This document shows positions 27,477 to 36,497 of a stretch of DNA of 64,000 bases, piece by piece (position 1 is the first letter of the stretch; the number at the start of each line of letters is the position of its first letter). Both the position numbers and the translations under genes were made by a program. The notes under the pieces are model-generated. The model was not told where the DNA came from. It worked only from the letters and a program-made list of their open reading frames with translations, and searched no databases. This DNA comes from Spirochaetales bacterium (GTDB lineage: Bacteria; Spirochaetota; Spirochaetia; DSM-2461): the NCBI GenBank assembly GCA_022360655.1, contig JAKSCK010000223.1:38334-102333 (forward strand), given 5' to 3'.

Positions 27477-28070
27477 TTACTGCACATTCAACATTCCACT
27501 AAATCCAACAAAGGCCAATGCCATGAATCCAATGGTGATTAAGGTGATCCCCGGCCCCTGTAAACCAGAAGGAACGGGAGCTCGGGAGACTTTTTTCTGA
27601 ATGGCCGCCAGAGCCATGATGGCCAACCACCACCCCAGTCCAGAACCAAAACCAAAGGCAATGGTTTGCCAGAAATTGTACTCACGAATTTGCATAAAGA
27701 GGGCCACACCAAGAATGGCACAGTTCACCGTAATCAAAGGAAGGAAGATTCCTAAAGACATGTACAATGCTGGACTCACTCGATCAATGATCATCTCAAG
27801 CATCTGAACCGTTGCCGCAATCACCACAATGAACACAATGTAGCGGTACACCACCAAATTGTAGGGAATCAGCACATACTCCAGAACCACCCAGTTCGCT
27901 GCAGAGGTGATGGTGAGAACAACCGTCACAGCCAAGCCCAAACCATTGGCTGATTTCATGTCTTTGCTGATGGAAATAAAGGAACACATTCCGAGAAAGT
28001 TGGTGAGCAAGATGTTCCCAGTAAAAACAGAGGCAAAAAGAATCACAAAAGGATGGATTTCAGGAGCCAT
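27477..28070 (-). CDS. nqrE: Na+-NQR subunit E
   Basis: A 197-residue membrane protein with six helices. The conserved cysteines of the intramembrane iron site are C29 (NFLGMCSFI) and C117 (TVNCAILG). It pairs with NqrD in the membrane core. Its ATG overlaps the nqrD stop by 1 nt (TAATG). Confidence 0.95.
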   Translation of the reverse strand: MAPEIHPFVILFASVFTGNILLTNFLGMCSFISISKDMKSANGLGLAVTVVLTITSAANWVVLEYVLIPYNLVVYRYIVFIVVIAATVQMLEMIIDRVSPALYMSLGIFLPLITVNCAILGVALFMQIREYNFWQTIAFGFGSGLGWWLAIMALAAIQKKVSRAPVPSGLQGPGITLITIGFMALAFVGFSGMLNVQ

Positions 28071-28681
28071 TATTCAGCCTCCTTGCGTAGCATGATGGTT
28101 TTGGCCACCCAAATGAGGCCACCAAGAAGGAAGAAGGCACTGGGAGGCATCACCATGATGGTCCAGGGAATAAAATTCTGTCCAAAAATACGAAAGCCAA
28201 GAAGTGATCCAGATCCAAGCAATTCCCGAATCACGGCAACAATCACCAAAACTCCCATATAACCAGCACCACTGGTGAGGCCGTCCCAAAGCGCAATGGC
28301 TGGAGGATTGGCCTGGGCAAAGGCCTCAGCCCGCCCCATGATGATGCAGTTGGTGATGATGAGGCCCACATAGGGCCCTAATGCCTTGGATATTTCTGGG
28401 AGATAAGCACGCAAAACAATGTCGACAAGAATCACATAGAACGCAATGATGAGCGTTTGAACAATCATTCTCACCTTGCGAGGAATCAGAGATTTCATCA
28501 CAGAAACCGTCACATTGGTGAGACCGGTCACAAAGATCACCGCCACGGTCATGATGAGGGTGTTTGCCAGGTTGTTGGTGACCGCTAAGGTTGAACAAAT
28601 CCCCAGGATTTGAACAAAAATGGGGTTATCCGTCCACAAATTTTTCCAAAGTACGGTCCGGGGTGAGACATCACTCATCAT
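28070..28681 (-). CDS. nqrD: Na+-NQR subunit D
   Basis: A 203-residue six-helix membrane subunit, structural twin of NqrE. Iron-site cysteines are C29 (LGICSTLAV) and C112 (ITNCIIMGR). Two in-frame ATGs (28681, 28678) are possible starts. The gene overlaps nqrC by 11 nt and nqrE by 1 nt. Confidence 0.95.
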   Translation of the reverse strand: MMSDVSPRTVLWKNLWTDNPIFVQILGICSTLAVTNNLANTLIMTVAVIFVTGLTNVTVSVMKSLIPRKVRMIVQTLIIAFYVILVDIVLRAYLPEISKALGPYVGLIITNCIIMGRAEAFAQANPPAIALWDGLTSGAGYMGVLVIVAVIRELLGSGSLLGFRIFGQNFIPWTIMVMPPSAFFLLGGLIWVAKTIMLRKEAE

Positions 28682-29267
28682 CCGCCCCCTTCATCAGCAT
28701 ATCAATTTCATCATTCACAATTGTTTCCATTGCGGCACTGGTTAAAGAAGCACCGGTCACTCCATCCACCATGCCGTTTCCCTGGTCCATATCCATGCCC
28801 CCTTCCCCTTTCATCACCCGCAAGCCATCAGGAGGAATGAGTTCTCCACGGAACTGTTCTTTGAACCAATCTTCTTCAATACGACCCCCGAGTCCGGGGG
28901 TTTCGGAATGGGAGATGATGTCTAATCCAACAATCATGTTTTCCTCTGGATCAAGAGCCAACACCCCACTCACCGCGCCCCAAAGACCATTGCCTGTGAA
29001 TTGGCGGGCTACCACCCGCCTTCCGTCCACAGTGGTGGTCACAATGCCATCAGAATTGGGTTGCCCAAAGGAACTTTTGTACAGTTCACGGACATCACCC
29101 TCTAAAGGGATGCCAACGGCATTGAGGAAGGCTTCCGCAGTGGCCCGTTCCCGATTCAAAAGAACGCGCTCTGAGGTGGCCTCATCCACAAGAGCAATAA
29201 GGAAAACAAAAACAAAGGCCACAAGAAAAGTAAAAACAACAACATAAAGAAAGGAATCTTTTGTCAT
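28671..29267 (-). CDS. nqrC: Na+-NQR subunit C (covalent FMN subunit)
   Basis: A 198-residue single-helix protein (helix at about 6-30) with a periplasmic FMN-binding domain. The flavinylation motif is visible as DGVTGASLTSA, with the acceptor Thr in SGAT/S-x-T context. It should be loaded by an ApbE-type flavin transferase, which is not in the window. The ATG overlaps the nqrB stop by 4 nt. Confidence 0.93.
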   Translation of the reverse strand: MTKDSFLYVVVFTFLVAFVFVFLIALVDEATSERVLLNRERATAEAFLNAVGIPLEGDVRELYKSSFGQPNSDGIVTTTVDGRRVVARQFTGNGLWGAVSGVLALDPEENMIVGLDIISHSETPGLGGRIEEDWFKEQFRGELIPPDGLRVMKGEGGMDMDQGNGMVDGVTGASLTSAAMETIVNDEIDMLMKGADDE

Positions 29268-30271
29268 GATGCCGCCCCCTTGGTTTGATCCACCGCTGGC
29301 GGAACCTGAGGAGCAAGAGCTGGAGACACCTTCACCTTCTTCTTTTTTTTCTTTGCAGCTGGGAACCATTCATCCAGAAGACTGGCAAAGGTATTTCCGA
29401 GCAGCACACCAAAACTCACTCCTTCAGGGAAGAGAGAGAAGATTCGAATGGCCGCTGTGGTTCCTCCAATCAACAAACCATAGGCCCACTGTGCTCCTGG
29501 TTTTTTGGGAGCTGAAACAGGATCTGTGACCATAAAGACAGCCACGTAAAGGATGCTTCCTGCAAACAGAGATTCCACTGGTGGGAACGGAAGAGAACTT
29601 CCCGTTGGGGTGATTCCAGCCCACCACAATCCAAGGTTCACCGCAGAAAAACTGAACAAAGTGGAAAGAATAATTTTCCAATTGGCCGTCTTGGTCCAAA
29701 TCAGGTAGATGCCAGCAAGAATGATCAGAATGGCCGCACTTTCCCCTAATGATCCAATACGGAATCCTCCAACAAGTGTCATGAGATCTGGAATGCTGCC
29801 TTCCTTCATCTGCATCAAGGGTGTTGCGGCAGTGAGGGCATCCACGCCTGTGTCCAACCCAAATCTCCAGGGCATTCCCGGTTGCCAAGGAGGAAGAAAA
29901 CTTCGTTGAAGTCCATCTGGAAAAGTGACATACACAAACAAACGACCAGCAATGGCAGGATTAAAGATGTTTCGTCCAAATCCTCCATAGATCATTTTTC
30001 CAAACCCCACCCCAAAAACAATGCCAAGGGCGGCAATCCACCACGGAACGGCTGGAGGCATGGAAAGGGCATACAAAGCACTGGTGACCAGTACGGCTTC
30101 ACTGACCTTCTTTTTTGTTTTGTGAATGAAAAGATATTCTGTCCCTATGCCAAAGGCAAAAACAACAGCGGTCACCCATAAGGACCGCCAGCCATAGAGG
30201 AGAACAGAGTACAAGAAGATGGGAATGAGGGAATAAACCACCTTCCTCATCATTGGTTGCTTTTGAAACAC
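29264..30271 (-). CDS. nqrB: Na+-NQR subunit B (covalent FMN subunit, ion channel)
   Basis: A 335-residue polytopic subunit with about ten helices. The FMN attachment segment reads TAATPLMQM, where the family has an S-G-A-T-like motif; the Thr is kept. GFGRNIFNPAIAGR and VTDPVSAPK are conserved NqrB/RnfD landmarks. The C-terminus has an unusual Lys-run (KKKKKK) and Ala/Pro tail. GTG 30271 is chosen because GGAGGG precedes it; a TTG at 30298 lies upstream of the ribosome site. It is the first gene of the operon, where nqrA would be expected before it. Confidence 0.92.
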   Translation of the reverse strand: MFQKQPMMRKVVYSLIPIFLYSVLLYGWRSLWVTAVVFAFGIGTEYLFIHKTKKKVSEAVLVTSALYALSMPPAVPWWIAALGIVFGVGFGKMIYGGFGRNIFNPAIAGRLFVYVTFPDGLQRSFLPPWQPGMPWRFGLDTGVDALTAATPLMQMKEGSIPDLMTLVGGFRIGSLGESAAILIILAGIYLIWTKTANWKIILSTLFSFSAVNLGLWWAGITPTGSSLPFPPVESLFAGSILYVAVFMVTDPVSAPKKPGAQWAYGLLIGGTTAAIRIFSLFPEGVSFGVLLGNTFASLLDEWFPAAKKKKKKVKVSPALAPQVPPAVDQTKGAAS

Positions 30272-30298
30272 GATATGCTTCCCTCCCCCCTCGCTCAA

Positions 30299-30479
30299 AA
30301 CGAGGTTTATAAAAAGTATCTCTCAACACGGATAGTGGCGCCAGCCTGAATGAGGTATTTCAAACCAATTCAAGGAACCTCATTTCAACATTTATATATA
30401 GATATACTATTAATTATATTATACAAGCCTAACTCGCACAATTCTGATTTTCCTTGTATGGTAATTTTAGGAGAACGCC
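30299..30479. promoter_or_regulatory. Divergent AT-rich promoter region between nqrB and rseC-like gene
   Basis: The 180-bp gap contains a very AT-rich block at about 30390-30425 (repeated TATA/ATTA words), the likely promoter core of one or both divergent operons. On the plus side an AGGAGAA Shine-Dalgarno stands before ATG 30480. I could not assign a single best -35/-10 pair, and no gene is present. Confidence 0.4.
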
Positions 30480-30914
30480 ATGACACGTAAAGCCATAGTT
30501 CGCGAAATCAATGGAAACCGAGCCTCACTGATGGCTCTTGATGAAGAGGAGCTGCATCATGAATCCCAATGTGGGACAAAGGGCGGTTGTGGTTCTTCCA
30601 CCTGTGGCTGTCGGGTGACCGGTCTTCCTTTTGAGGCCCAGATTCCAAAGGATGTTCAAGTGATACCAGGTCAGACTGTCATGGTCACGGCCCCAAACGC
30701 CCCGGCCATTCTGGCCTTCTTCCTCATATTGGTGCTTCCTGCCCTCTTCGCCTGGAGCATTCATTGGCTTGGAACGCAATATTGGGAAAACATGAGTCGC
30801 GGAGGGGGGGTGATGATCACCATTGCAGCCTACGTTATCCCTCTTCTCTTTGCCCTGATAAAGGGAAAGAAAAAATCCAACAACCTTCCCATCATTACGG
30901 GAGTCACGAAATGA
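30480..30914 (+). CDS. RseC/MucC-family protein
   Basis: A 144-residue membrane protein. The N-terminal part has a cysteine cluster (ESQCGTKGGCGSSTCGCR, about residues 29-46), as in RseC proteins. Two helices follow near 78-97 and 110-128. RseC-like proteins accompany SoxR-reducing RNF-type complexes and sigma-E control in proteobacteria. Its place divergent to the NQR operon fits a link to membrane redox chemistry. The ATG has AGGAGAA upstream and the stop overlaps the next gene by 4 nt. Confidence 0.8.
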   Translation: MTRKAIVREINGNRASLMALDEEELHHESQCGTKGGCGSSTCGCRVTGLPFEAQIPKDVQVIPGQTVMVTAPNAPAILAFFLILVLPALFAWSIHWLGTQYWENMSRGGGVMITIAAYVIPLLFALIKGKKKSNNLPIITGVTK

Positions 30915-31492
30915 AAAAAATCCTTTACGGAGTTCTCTTTCTGGTGCTGGCCACCTCATTGAGCGGACAAAGCAAGGATTCCTTGGTCAAAGCGTCCACC
31001 CTGCTTGGTACACCCTATAAACCGGGAGGACAAGATCCCTCTGGATTTGATTGTTCTGGTTTTATCTTCTACCTCTACAGTGATGAGATTCCCAATTTAC
31101 CCCGAGTTTCCCGTGATATGGCGCAAATGGGAACGGCTGTGGCCAAAGGCGAATGGCTTCCGGGGGATTTGCTCTTCTATGCCACGGGAACCAATCCGTC
31201 ACAAATCACTCATGTGGCTCTCTGGTATGGAGAAAATCAGCTCATTCATAGCATCTCTGGTGGCCCAGAAACCGGAGTCGTCATGACTCCTGCCGACTCA
31301 AACTATTGGAGCAAACGCTATCTCATGGCCCGACGATTAGGCGATGGTTCTGTGGACCCTGGTCCCGTTTCTGAACAGCCAGAATCCGCCTCCCCATGGA
31401 ATGAATTTGATGGGACTCTTCCGAGTGACTATGCCGCATGGCGGGAAGCAGATCAAAAGGCCTTTGAAGATTATCAACGAAAAAATGGATGA
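30911..31492 (+). CDS. Secreted NlpC/P60 peptidoglycan hydrolase
   Basis: A 193-residue exported cysteine peptidase that likely cuts cell-wall stem peptides. The signal peptide covers residues 1-20 (ATSLSGQ). The catalytic cysteine is C48 in GFDCSGFIFYLY, and the histidines are H101 (ITHVALWYG) and H113 (LIHSI). The C-terminal 45 residues are polar and not part of the domain. Start ATG 30911 overlaps the rseC-like stop. Confidence 0.88.
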   Translation: MKKILYGVLFLVLATSLSGQSKDSLVKASTLLGTPYKPGGQDPSGFDCSGFIFYLYSDEIPNLPRVSRDMAQMGTAVAKGEWLPGDLLFYATGTNPSQITHVALWYGENQLIHSISGGPETGVVMTPADSNYWSKRYLMARRLGDGSVDPGPVSEQPESASPWNEFDGTLPSDYAAWREADQKAFEDYQRKNG

Positions 31493-31563
31493 AATCTGGC
31501 TCAAATTCATGAATCCATGGCCCATCAGAACCCTGAACTTTTCGATGATGCACGGCCTTGAAC

Positions 31564-31590
31564 CATAAAAACCGCTCCCGAGGGAGCGGT
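31564..31590 (-). terminator. Intrinsic terminator of the mgl operon
   Basis: An 8-bp GC-rich stem ACCGCTCC/GGAGCGGT (31571-31590, loop CGAG) is followed on the minus strand by a T-run (TTTTTAT). It lies after mglC and also separates the convergent NlpC/P60 gene; on the plus strand there is no U-run. Confidence 0.8.
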
Positions 31591-31635
31591 CGATCTATTC
31601 ACGAATATTGATGGGAAATCATTCTCATCAAATCA

Positions 31636-32661
31636 TCACACCTTCTTGAGGTATTTCTTGGTATCCAGGGCCACTGCAGCCACAATGATGATTCCCTTAA
31701 TGATGTACTGAATGAACTGATCCATTCCCACAAAGGTCATACCATAAGTGATGATGGTGAACATCAACACACCAGCAATGGCTCCAGAAACTTTACCAAT
31801 ACCACCGCTGAAGGAAATACCACCCACAACACAGGCCGCAATGGCATCCAACTCATAACCAAAACCAGTACCATTGTTGGCGGAACCAATACGAGCAGCT
31901 TCCAAGAAGCCTCCAACACCGTAGAGCACACCGGCAACCACATACACCAACACGGTGGTTTTCATCACGTTCACACCAGAAACCTTGGCGGCTTCAGGGT
32001 TTCCCCCTACGGCATACATATTCTTACCAAAGGTGGTTTTATTCCAAATCACCCACATGATGGCACTCACCACAGCGGCAAAAATCACCAAGTTGGGGAT
32101 TCCAAGAACCTTTCCAACAGCCAATTCGGTGTAGCGGGGATCATGTCCACCGATGGGCTGAGGACCAGGAGCACCGGAGGCAAAGTAGATGGAAAGAATT
32201 CCGTAAAGAGTGATCATCATACCCATGGTGGCCAGGAAGGGGTGAATCTTAAACTGAGCCACAACCCAACCATTGATGGCACTGAAAAGAGCACAGGCCA
32301 CAATGGCTGCCAACAGGGGAACAAACAGAGGAAGCGCGGCCATGTCAGGATAAAAACGCGCTGCGTAATCCGCCCGTTGCAGCATGGATGCAGAAATAAC
32401 TGCAGCAAAACCCACCATGCGTCCGAGGGACAGGTCTGTTCCTTGAAGGATGATGATGCCAGCCACACCAAGAGCCAGAATGAGTCGCACCGAGGACTGG
32501 GTGAGAATGTTCTCAAAAACACGAAGAGAAAGGAACTTCGGGTCTTGGGCAATAATCACGAGAATGATGACGAAAATCACAATGTAGATGGCGTTTTGAA
32601 TCAACAGATTCTTCCAGTCATCACCGGACATGGATGCCATTTTTTGACGCAGTTTATTCAT
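31636..32661 (-). CDS. mglC: Galactose/glucose ABC transporter permease MglC
   Basis: A 341-residue CUT2-family permease with about ten membrane helices. The EAA-like loop region contains GGNPEAAKVSGVNV, and GIIILQGTDLSLGRMVG is a family landmark. It forms the channel of the Mgl importer with MglA and MglB. Its ATG overlaps the mglA stop by 1 nt. Homologues take up ribose or other sugars as well, so substrate is by operon analogy. Confidence 0.92.
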   Translation of the reverse strand: MNKLRQKMASMSGDDWKNLLIQNAIYIVIFVIILVIIAQDPKFLSLRVFENILTQSSVRLILALGVAGIIILQGTDLSLGRMVGFAAVISASMLQRADYAARFYPDMAALPLFVPLLAAIVACALFSAINGWVVAQFKIHPFLATMGMMITLYGILSIYFASGAPGPQPIGGHDPRYTELAVGKVLGIPNLVIFAAVVSAIMWVIWNKTTFGKNMYAVGGNPEAAKVSGVNVMKTTVLVYVVAGVLYGVGGFLEAARIGSANNGTGFGYELDAIAACVVGGISFSGGIGKVSGAIAGVLMFTIITYGMTFVGMDQFIQYIIKGIIIVAAVALDTKKYLKKV

Positions 32662-34181
32662 TACACTTCCACCTCTTTATTGTTGGTTAGGTGCTTCATC
32701 GCGAGATGGAATATCTCGGTCTGGTCTGTCTTTTCTGTATCCACAATTCCGGCCATCCGTCCGTTGGACATCACCATAATGCGGTTGGTGATTCCAATGA
32801 GCTCCGGCATTTCTGAGGAAACAACAATCACGGACTTTCCACTGGCAGCCAAATCAATGATGAGCTGATAAATCTCATACTTGGCGCCCACATCAATTCC
32901 CCGGGTGGGTTCATCCAACAAAAGAACATCCGGGTTGGTCAGGAGCCAACGACCAATGATCACTTTTTGTTGATTTCCTCCACTGAGAGAGCGCAACTGC
33001 TCTTTCTTACTGGGAGTTTTGATACGCATGTTCGCAATTTGGGTATCGGTGTCTTCTTTGATCTGCTTATCTTGCAAAAGGCCAAAACGATTTTTGTAGG
33101 CCGCGATATTCGCAATGGTACTATTAAACGTGACATCAGCCACAGGATAAATTCCCGTGGTTCGTCGCTCTTCTGTCAGCAAAGCAAAACGGTTTTTTAT
33201 GGATTTTCGAGGCGTGGAGTTATCCAGCTTCTTCCCATCCATAAACACCTCTCCGGAGGTTAAAGTCCGTGCTCCAAAAAGGGATTCCACCAATTCGGTT
33301 CGCCCGGCTCCCACAAGACCAGCAATACCAAGAATCTCACCTCGTCTGAGTGAGAAACTCACATCGCGTACATAGGGAGCATACTTTGTGCTGATATTTT
33401 TAACTTCTAAATGAACATCACCTGGAACATTGCTTTTGGGTGGGAATCGATGATCCAAATCCCGGCCAACCATCATGTTCACAATCTTGTCCATGGTCAG
33501 ATTGTCGACGGAGTCTGTACCAATGTACTTTCCATCGCGAAGCACAGAGATGTCATCAGAAATCTCAAAAATCTCATCCATTTTGTGAGAAATATAAATG
33601 ATTCCCACATCCTGAGATTTGAGAACTTTGATGATATCAAAAAGCATTCGCACCTCATTTTCCGTTAAGGAAGAGGTGGGTTCATCAAGAACAATGATTT
33701 TTGCATTGTAGGAAACGGCCTTGGCAATTTCCACCATTTGGCGCTGAGACACAGAGAGTGTTTCAAGACGGGTAGAAGGATCAAGATGGATGCCCAACTT
33801 GTCAAACAATGCCCGTGTTTCTCGTGCCATGGCCTTTTCATCAACAAAAGGGCCTTTTTTGGGGTATCGACCCAACCAAATATTATCGGCAATGGTTCGC
33901 TGAGTCACCTGATTCAGCTCTTGATGCACCATGGACACGCCATTTTCCAAGGCATGTTTGGGGTCTTCAAAGTTAAACTCATTGCCATTGAGAAAGAACT
34001 GGCCCTCATCCTGACGATAGATACCAAACAGGCATTTCATCATGGTGGACTTACCAGCACCATTTTCTCCCATGAGGGCGTGAACAGTACCCGCCCTGAC
34101 GTTGAGGCACACCTTGTCCAGCACTTTCACGCCGGAGAAGGACTTGCTAATGCCCTTGATGCTCAACAGATATTCTTGCAA
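32661..34181 (-). CDS. mglA: Galactose/glucose ABC transporter ATP-binding protein MglA
   Basis: A 506-residue tandem ABC ATPase typical of CUT2 sugar importers. The first half has Walker [10 protein letters not shown] at 38-46 and a signature [15 protein letters not shown] near 145. The second half has the degenerate Walker [10 protein letters not shown] near 290 and signature [15 protein letters not shown] near 400. It powers MglC transport of galactose or glucose. Confidence 0.94.
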   Translation of the reverse strand: MQEYLLSIKGISKSFSGVKVLDKVCLNVRAGTVHALMGENGAGKSTMMKCLFGIYRQDEGQFFLNGNEFNFEDPKHALENGVSMVHQELNQVTQRTIADNIWLGRYPKKGPFVDEKAMARETRALFDKLGIHLDPSTRLETLSVSQRQMVEIAKAVSYNAKIIVLDEPTSSLTENEVRMLFDIIKVLKSQDVGIIYISHKMDEIFEISDDISVLRDGKYIGTDSVDNLTMDKIVNMMVGRDLDHRFPPKSNVPGDVHLEVKNISTKYAPYVRDVSFSLRRGEILGIAGLVGAGRTELVESLFGARTLTSGEVFMDGKKLDNSTPRKSIKNRFALLTEERRTTGIYPVADVTFNSTIANIAAYKNRFGLLQDKQIKEDTDTQIANMRIKTPSKKEQLRSLSGGNQQKVIIGRWLLTNPDVLLLDEPTRGIDVGAKYEIYQLIIDLAASGKSVIVVSSEMPELIGITNRIMVMSNGRMAGIVDTEKTDQTEIFHLAMKHLTNNKEVEV

Positions 34182-34208
34182 GAAATCAACCTCCCTTCAG
34201 GATGGGCG

Positions 34209-34245
34209 AAAAAACCGCCAGGCCCTCTTGCGGACCCGGCGGTTT
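34209..34245 (-). terminator. Hairpin with T-run between mglB and mglA
   Basis: On the minus strand AAACCGCC pairs with GGCGGTTT, with an inner GGTCC/GGGCC stem, followed by six T. It lies 50 nt after the mglB stop and should end most transcripts there, giving high MglB to MglAC ratios. Confidence 0.8.
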
Positions 34246-34294
34246 GTCACTTCCACTTCAAGAAAGCTTGAAGTGGCGATCATACCGGATCCGA

Positions 34295-35311
34295 TTAGCG
34301 GAAGTCCTGGTAGTTCTCGGGGGTGACAGGAACGTAAGGAACACGAACCGCTTTGGTCTCGTTGTTCTCGATGGTCCAGATGGTTCCCTCGGTGACATCC
34401 ACGCCCTGAGCGGCATTGATGGCCAAGTCTAAGGTAGCGCGGGACTGATTGACACCGTCATTGAGGACAGTACCGTTCATCTCACCCTCTGCAATGTGAG
34501 TCAGAGCCTGATCAAGGGCATCCACACCGTACAAGGGGATCACAACACCAGCGGTTTTCAGAGCATTGATAGCACCAAAGGCCATGCCGTCGTTGTTGCA
34601 GATGACCAGCTCAATGTCATCACCAAAGGAGGAGGACAACCACGCCTGCATCTTGTCATTACCATGCTGAGTGGACCAGTTGGGGTCTGCTTCAAGAGCC
34701 AACTGCTCAACATCAATTCCAGCACGGGTGAAGGCTTTCACAGACTCTAAAGTTCGAGCTTCAGCATCAGGATGTCCAGGCTCACCCTTGAGCATGACGT
34801 ACTGGACAACACCATCGCCATTCTTGTCCCATTCGGGATTGTTGAGCCAGTCAGCAACCATCATCTCACCTTGGATGATTCCAGACTCAGCAGAGTTGGT
34901 TCCCACGTACCACACTTTGTCGTAGGTGCCCATCACGCCAGCTTCGGTGGCTTCTTTGTTGAAGAGAACCAAAGGAATTCCAGCCCGCTTGGCTTTTTCA
35001 ATCACAGAAGAAGCAGAAGCAGGGTCAACAAGGTTGATGGCCAGAACATCAACACCCTTGGTGATGAACACATCAATCTGGTCATTGAGTTTGGCCTGCT
35101 GACCTTCAGAGTCCACGATTTCAATCACAGCGCCTTTTTCAGCGGCGTAGCGTTCGAGTTCGGGCTTCATGACACCATTCATGAAGTTATCAGCGAAGCT
35201 GTAGATGTTCGCACCAATGACGATGGAACCGTCCTCATCAGCACCGTTCGCGAATACAGCAACGGGAAGAGCCATCAGAACCACTGCGAGAAGCAAAAAG
35301 GCTTTTTTCAT
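34295..35311 (-). CDS. mglB: Galactose/glucose-binding periplasmic protein MglB
   Basis: A 338-residue periplasmic binding protein with a signal peptide (ALPVAVFANGA, cut near residue 22). The EF-hand-like calcium loop DKNGDGVVQY followed by LKGEPGHPDAEART is diagnostic of galactose/glucose-binding proteins. Sugar-contact regions ICNNDGMAFGA and VYGVDALDQA-like YGVDALDQAL are present. It delivers sugar to MglAC and often to chemoreceptors. AAAGGAG stands before the ATG. Confidence 0.94.
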   Translation of the reverse strand: MKKAFLLLAVVLMALPVAVFANGADEDGSIVIGANIYSFADNFMNGVMKPELERYAAEKGAVIEIVDSEGQQAKLNDQIDVFITKGVDVLAINLVDPASASSVIEKAKRAGIPLVLFNKEATEAGVMGTYDKVWYVGTNSAESGIIQGEMMVADWLNNPEWDKNGDGVVQYVMLKGEPGHPDAEARTLESVKAFTRAGIDVEQLALEADPNWSTQHGNDKMQAWLSSSFGDDIELVICNNDGMAFGAINALKTAGVVIPLYGVDALDQALTHIAEGEMNGTVLNDGVNQSRATLDLAINAAQGVDVTEGTIWTIENNETKAVRVPYVPVTPENYQDFR

Positions 35312-35468
35312 GCAACACTCCTTTGTATTTCAACGCCCCAACGGCGTCGTTGTCCCGTTCAGGGTAAATGAGCGACATGAGAACACAATGGAATCTTTTC
35401 CACCGTTTTTGTGATATTTTCGCCAATTTTAGAATATTTTTGATTTTTCTTTGCTTTGAAGCCAATCC
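35312..35468 (-). promoter_or_regulatory. mglB upstream region
   Basis: This 157-bp gap holds AT-rich sequence and an ATATCAC-containing element near 35408-35424, resembling the repeats before the second sugar locus. An imperfect hairpin lies near 35330-35352, just before the mglB ribosome site. It is the likely target of the adjacent AraC-type regulator, but no promoter boxes were convincing. Confidence 0.35.
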
Positions 35469-36497
35469 CTACATCAGGGCATTATCTGGAAAGGTGTAAG
35501 GACGGTAATCCACCCAGATGTATTTTCCCCCTTCAATCGGAAGGCCTAAATCCAAGGGATTTCCCCCTGAGAGTACGGTCTCTGCTAAATCCACAACGGC
35601 TCGAGCAATCTTGAGCGAATCATTGATGACCGTGCCGTAGAGATATCCCTTCTCAATATGCTCAACAGCCTCAGGAACGCCATCAATCCCCACCACAGGA
35701 ATCCAGTCCTCATCCATTCGATCCACCGTTCCATTCCCGTTGGCATCTTTGAAGAATCCTCGTTGACGGAGAATCGAAATGGCCCCTAAAGCCATGGCAT
35801 CATTGTTGGAAAGAACAAGCTCAAGAGAAGCTCCTTCCTTTTCATCCAAAACCGCTTCCATTCGCTCATAGCCTTCATCCCGGGTCCAGTTGGCCACCTC
35901 AATCCCCACCACATCCAAGAGATAGCCCGCCTGACGGAAGGATTCCATCACCGTGGTTGTGCGAATTTCAGCATCTTGATGCCCCTGTTGCCCCTTGAGA
36001 ATCACCACCTGAATGGCTCCATCCCCATTGCGGTCATATTCATTGAGGTTTTGTGGATCATCCCCAAAGAGCTTCATGGCCAACTGTGCCTGCATCACGG
36101 CGGATTGCTCTGCCCTGGCACCCACATACCACACATTGTCAGCCAATTGGAGATCAGCAGGAATGGGCTCCCGATTGAAAAAAATAACCGGAACATGTTC
36201 TGAAGCCATGCGCCGTATCAGAGCATGCGCTCCCAATCGATCCACAGGATTCACAATCATCAGAGGCACATCTTTTTCTAACATGGCCTCCACTTGCTCA
36301 TTCTGTATGATCTGGGAATTGAGTCCATATTCTGTCTGCAAATCCAACCGGTCCTGGGACACATCCAAGATGTCTTGAGTCACAATGCTCATGAACAAGT
36401 CATCTTCTCTGTAGATGAAGAGGCCGGCTTGAGGAAGCCGTGGCGAACAGGATGCAAAGAGGCAGAGAATAAGAATCCCATGAATACCGTACTTCAT
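35469..36497 (-). CDS. Lipoprotein sugar-binding protein, likely sensor partner of the adjacent kinase
   Basis: A 342-residue MglB-like protein with a lipoprotein signal (LCLFASC, Cys near residue 17). It retains the calcium loop DRNGDGAIQVV with ILKGQQGHQDAEIRT, and a second loop DANGNGTVDRMD is inserted near 250. LVLSNNDAMALGAI and PVVGIDGVPEAVEHI are the sugar-site regions. Unlike mglB it overlaps the histidine kinase gene by 4 nt (ATGA), so it is co-made with the kinase. In XylFII-LytS-type systems a binding protein loads the kinase; I infer the same here. Confidence 0.88.
   Translation of the reverse strand: MKYGIHGILILCLFASCSPRLPQAGLFIYREDDLFMSIVTQDILDVSQDRLDLQTEYGLNSQIIQNEQVEAMLEKDVPLMIVNPVDRLGAHALIRRMASEHVPVIFFNREPIPADLQLADNVWYVGARAEQSAVMQAQLAMKLFGDDPQNLNEYDRNGDGAIQVVILKGQQGHQDAEIRTTTVMESFRQAGYLLDVVGIEVANWTRDEGYERMEAVLDEKEGASLELVLSNNDAMALGAISILRQRGFFKDANGNGTVDRMDEDWIPVVGIDGVPEAVEHIEKGYLYGTVINDSLKIARAVVDLAETVLSGGNPLDLGLPIEGGKYIWVDYRPYTFPDNALM

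Noticed and set aside
26343..30271. RNF complex
   Set aside because: The last gene encodes an NADH/FAD/2Fe-2S NqrF and there is no RnfB or RnfC, so NQR is the better call.
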